Shown here in pieces: positions 62,226 to 64,000 of a stretch of 64,000 nucleotides of DNA (positions are counted from its first letter, which is position 1; the number at the start of each line of letters is the position of its first letter). Made by a program: the position numbers and the translations under genes. A model generated the notes under the pieces. That model made no database searches, was not told where the DNA came from, and saw only the letters and a program-made list of their open reading frames with translations. Source of the DNA: Pseudolabrys sp. (GTDB lineage Bacteria > Pseudomonadota > Alphaproteobacteria > Rhizobiales > Xanthobacteraceae); the NCBI GenBank assembly GCA_022843325.1, contig JALHNV010000006.1, positions 1-64,000 of the forward strand, in the 5' to 3' direction.

Positions 62226-64000
62226 ATGCCCGTCCGCCAGCTTTCCGAGGCCACCGTCAACCGCATCGCCGCCGGCGAAGTGGTCGAGCGCCCGGCCAGC
62301 GTGGTCAAGGAACTGGTCGAGAACGCGCTCGATGCCGGCGCCCGCCGCATCGACGTGCTGACCGACGGCGGCGGCCGCCGCCTGATCCGCGTCACCGACG
62401 ATGGCGACGGTATGACGCGGGCCGACCTCGATCTGTGCGTCGAACGCCACGCCACCTCGAAACTGTCCGGTGACGATTTGCTGTCGATCCACACGCTCGG
62501 CTTCCGCGGTGAAGCGCTGCCGTCGATCGGCGCGGTGGCGCGGCTGACCATCGCGACCCGCCACGCCAGCGAACCGCATGCCTGGACCGTCACCGTCGAT
62601 GCCGGCGCCAAGTCGGATCTGAAGCCTGCAGCGCTCGGGAAGGGCACCACGGTCGAGGTGCGCGACCTGTTCTATGCCACGCCGGCGCGGCAGAAATTTC
62701 TCAAGACTGACCGCAGCGAAGCGGAAGCCGTGCGCGAGGTGGTGCGGCGCCTGGCGATGAGCCGGCCCGACGTCGCCTTCACGCTGGCCGGCGAGGAGCG
62801 CGCGCCGGTGACCTGGGCGGCGGCGGCCGACGAACTTGGCCGGCTCGGCGATGTGTTGGGCCAGGATTTTCGCACCAATGCCGTGCGCGTCGAGGCGGAA
62901 CGCGAGGGCGTGCGCATCGAGGGCTTTGCCGGATTGCCGACGCTGTCGCGCGCCAATTCGCTCGGCCAGTATCTGTTCGTCAACGGCCGCCCGGTGCGCG
63001 ACAAGGTGCTGGTCGGTGCGGTGCGCGCCGCCTATTCCGATTATCTGCCGCGCGACCGGCATCCGCTGCTGGCGCTGTCCGTGACGCTGGAGACGCGCGA
63101 GGTCGACGTCAATGTTCATCCGGCCAAGACCGAGGTGCGTTTCCGCGACGGCGGGCTGGTGCGCGGCCTGATCGTGCGCGCGTTGAAAGAGGCCCTGGCG
63201 CGCGACGGCCAGCGCGCCGCAACGACGGGCGGAGGCGCCACCATTGCCGCCTTCCGGCCGCTCGGCGCAGCCCGGCGCGAGATATTCGACTGGCGGCGCT
63301 CGCCGGCGCGGCCCGATCCGCGCGGCTTCGTGCCGGCCCGCGGCGGCGCCGCGTTCGGTCTGGCCGAAGCGGAGCAGGCGGCGTTCGATGTCGGCCATCC
63401 CTCCGCCGATGCGCGCATCGAAAGCTTCGAGCCCGCCACGGACCTGATCGAACGGCCGCTCGGCGCGGCGCGGGCGCAGGTGCACGAGACCTACATCGTT
63501 TCGCAGACCCGCGACGGGCTGGTGATCGTCGATCAGCATGCCGCGCATGAGCGCATCGTTTATGAGCGCATGAAGGCGGCGATCGAGAAATCCGGCGTGG
63601 CGCGGCAACTGCTTCTGATCCCGGAGATCGTCGAACTCGATGAGGCCGACGCGGCGCGGCTGGCCGCGCGGGCCGATGATCTGGCGCGCTTCGGCCTTGG
63701 CATCGAAGCCTTCGGTCCTGGCGCCATTGCGGTGCGCGAGACGCCGTCGATGCTCGGCGAGGTCGACGTGCACGGCCTGTTGCGCGATCTCGCCGAGCAC
63801 ATGGCGGAGTGGGACGACGAACTGCCGCTGGAGCGCCGGCTGCTGCACGTGTCGGCCACCATGGCCTGCCACGGCTCGGTGCGCGCCGGCCGCAAACTCA
63901 GGCCCGAGGAGATGAACGCGCTGCTGCGCGAGATGGAAGATGTACCGAATTCAGGCCAGTGCAATCACGGCCGGCCGACCTATGTCGAATTGAAGCTGAC
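62226..64000 (+). CDS. mutL: DNA mismatch repair protein MutL (3' end outside the window)
   Basis: The visible 591 residues start MPVRQLSEATVNRIAAGEVV and show the GHKL ATPase motifs: NALDAGA, DDGDGM, TLGFRGEALPSIG and the GTTVEVRDLFYATPARQKFL block. A proline/arginine-rich linker (about residues 330-390) leads to the C-terminal dimerisation domain (QTRDGLVIVDQHAAHERI, ATMACHGSVRAGRKL). The DQHAxHER motif suggests a nicking-competent MutL, unlike E. coli. The final part lies beyond base 64000. It acts with MutS in mismatch repair. Confidence 0.95.
   Translation, partial: MPVRQLSEATVNRIAAGEVVERPASVVKELVENALDAGARRIDVLTDGGGRRLIRVTDDGDGMTRADLDLCVERHATSKLSGDDLLSIHTLGFRGEALPSIGAVARLTIATRHASEPHAWTVTVDAGAKSDLKPAALGKGTTVEVRDLFYATPARQKFLKTDRSEAEAVREVVRRLAMSRPDVAFTLAGEERAPVTWAAAADELGRLGDVLGQDFRTNAVRVEAEREGVRIEGFAGLPTLSRANSLGQYLFVNGRPVRDKVLVGAVRAAYSDYLPRDRHPLLALSVTLETREVDVNVHPAKTEVRFRDGGLVRGLIVRALKEALARDGQRAATTGGGATIAAFRPLGAARREIFDWRRSPARPDPRGFVPARGGAAFGLAEAEQAAFDVGHPSADARIESFEPATDLIERPLGAARAQVHETYIVSQTRDGLVIVDQHAAHERIVYERMKAAIEKSGVARQLLLIPEIVELDEADAARLAARADDLARFGLGIEAFGPGAIAVRETPSMLGEVDVHGLLRDLAEHMAEWDDELPLERRLLHVSATMACHGSVRAGRKLRPEEMNALLREMEDVPNSGQCNHGRPTYVELKL

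Overview
The window is a high-GC chromosomal stretch of an alphaproteobacterium. The gene content and order (GlcDEF, a hisS/hisZ/hisG cluster, groES-groEL under a CIRCE operator, a TIGR01459-type HAD gene followed by ribF, ileS, lspA, two M16 peptidases, and mutL) fit the Hyphomicrobiales (Rhizobiales), most likely near the Xanthobacteraceae/Nitrobacteraceae. This placement rests on recognising protein families by eye. No rRNA, tRNA, CRISPR array, insertion sequence or prophage was seen. The accessory DNA consists of small palindromic repeats, a decayed toxin gene and a universal-stress-protein remnant.

Layout. 1-3.1 kb: AzlCD amino-acid exporter, an unnamed cysteine-motif protein carrying an in-frame palindromic repeat, and an MFS permease. 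3.2-9.0 kb: a phosphotransferase/kinase fusion, a GH15 glucoamylase-like enzyme, a NIPSNAP protein and an acetolactate-synthase-like ThDP enzyme. 9.0-11.4 kb: an antitoxin with a frameshifted ParE/RelE-type toxin, a TetR regulator with a likely operator, a GNAT acetyltransferase, a Usp remnant and cytochrome c. 11.6-18.6 kb: glycolate oxidase glcDEF, a lysine-rich small protein, an unnamed Rossmann-like protein and an outer-membrane protein. 18.7-26.1 kb: an HPP membrane protein, an SbmA/YddA-like ABC exporter, and a TRAP transporter with an amidase and a tiny membrane protein. 26.1-33.4 kb: dienelactone hydrolase, an exported protein, groEL, groES, a lipoprotein, an MFS permease, a CheZ-like protein and an L,D-transpeptidase. 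33.4-42.7 kb: a DUF2076 protein, HpnK-like deacetylase, GT2 glycosyltransferase, GtrA, hisG-hisZ, an NTF2-like protein, transglutaminase and hisS. 43.1-52.9 kb: a class III aminotransferase, an exported tandem ABM-domain protein, a thioredoxin-like protein coupled to a UGSC-family protein (Cys form), a GT39 transferase, a degenerate EAL protein, a HAD phosphatase, a CheY-like regulator and ribF. 52.9-64 kb: ileS, lspA, an exported protein, two M16 peptidases, pgi, arfB and mutL (cut by the window end).

Functional links. glcDEF feeds glyoxylate metabolism. The TRAP module plus amidase looks like uptake and hydrolysis of an unknown amide or acid. GT2, GtrA, the HpnK-like protein and GT39 point to polyprenyl-linked sugar or envelope lipid chemistry. 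HisZ, a paralogue of the nearby HisS, partners HisG.

The most notable signals are: (i) two different palindromic repeats inserted in frame in protein genes, one of them ileS; (ii) a low-GC mosaic block inside hisS; (iii) the translationally coupled thioredoxin-like/CGSC pair, a candidate uncharacterised redox system; and (iv) a TA locus whose toxin reading frame is broken by one base.
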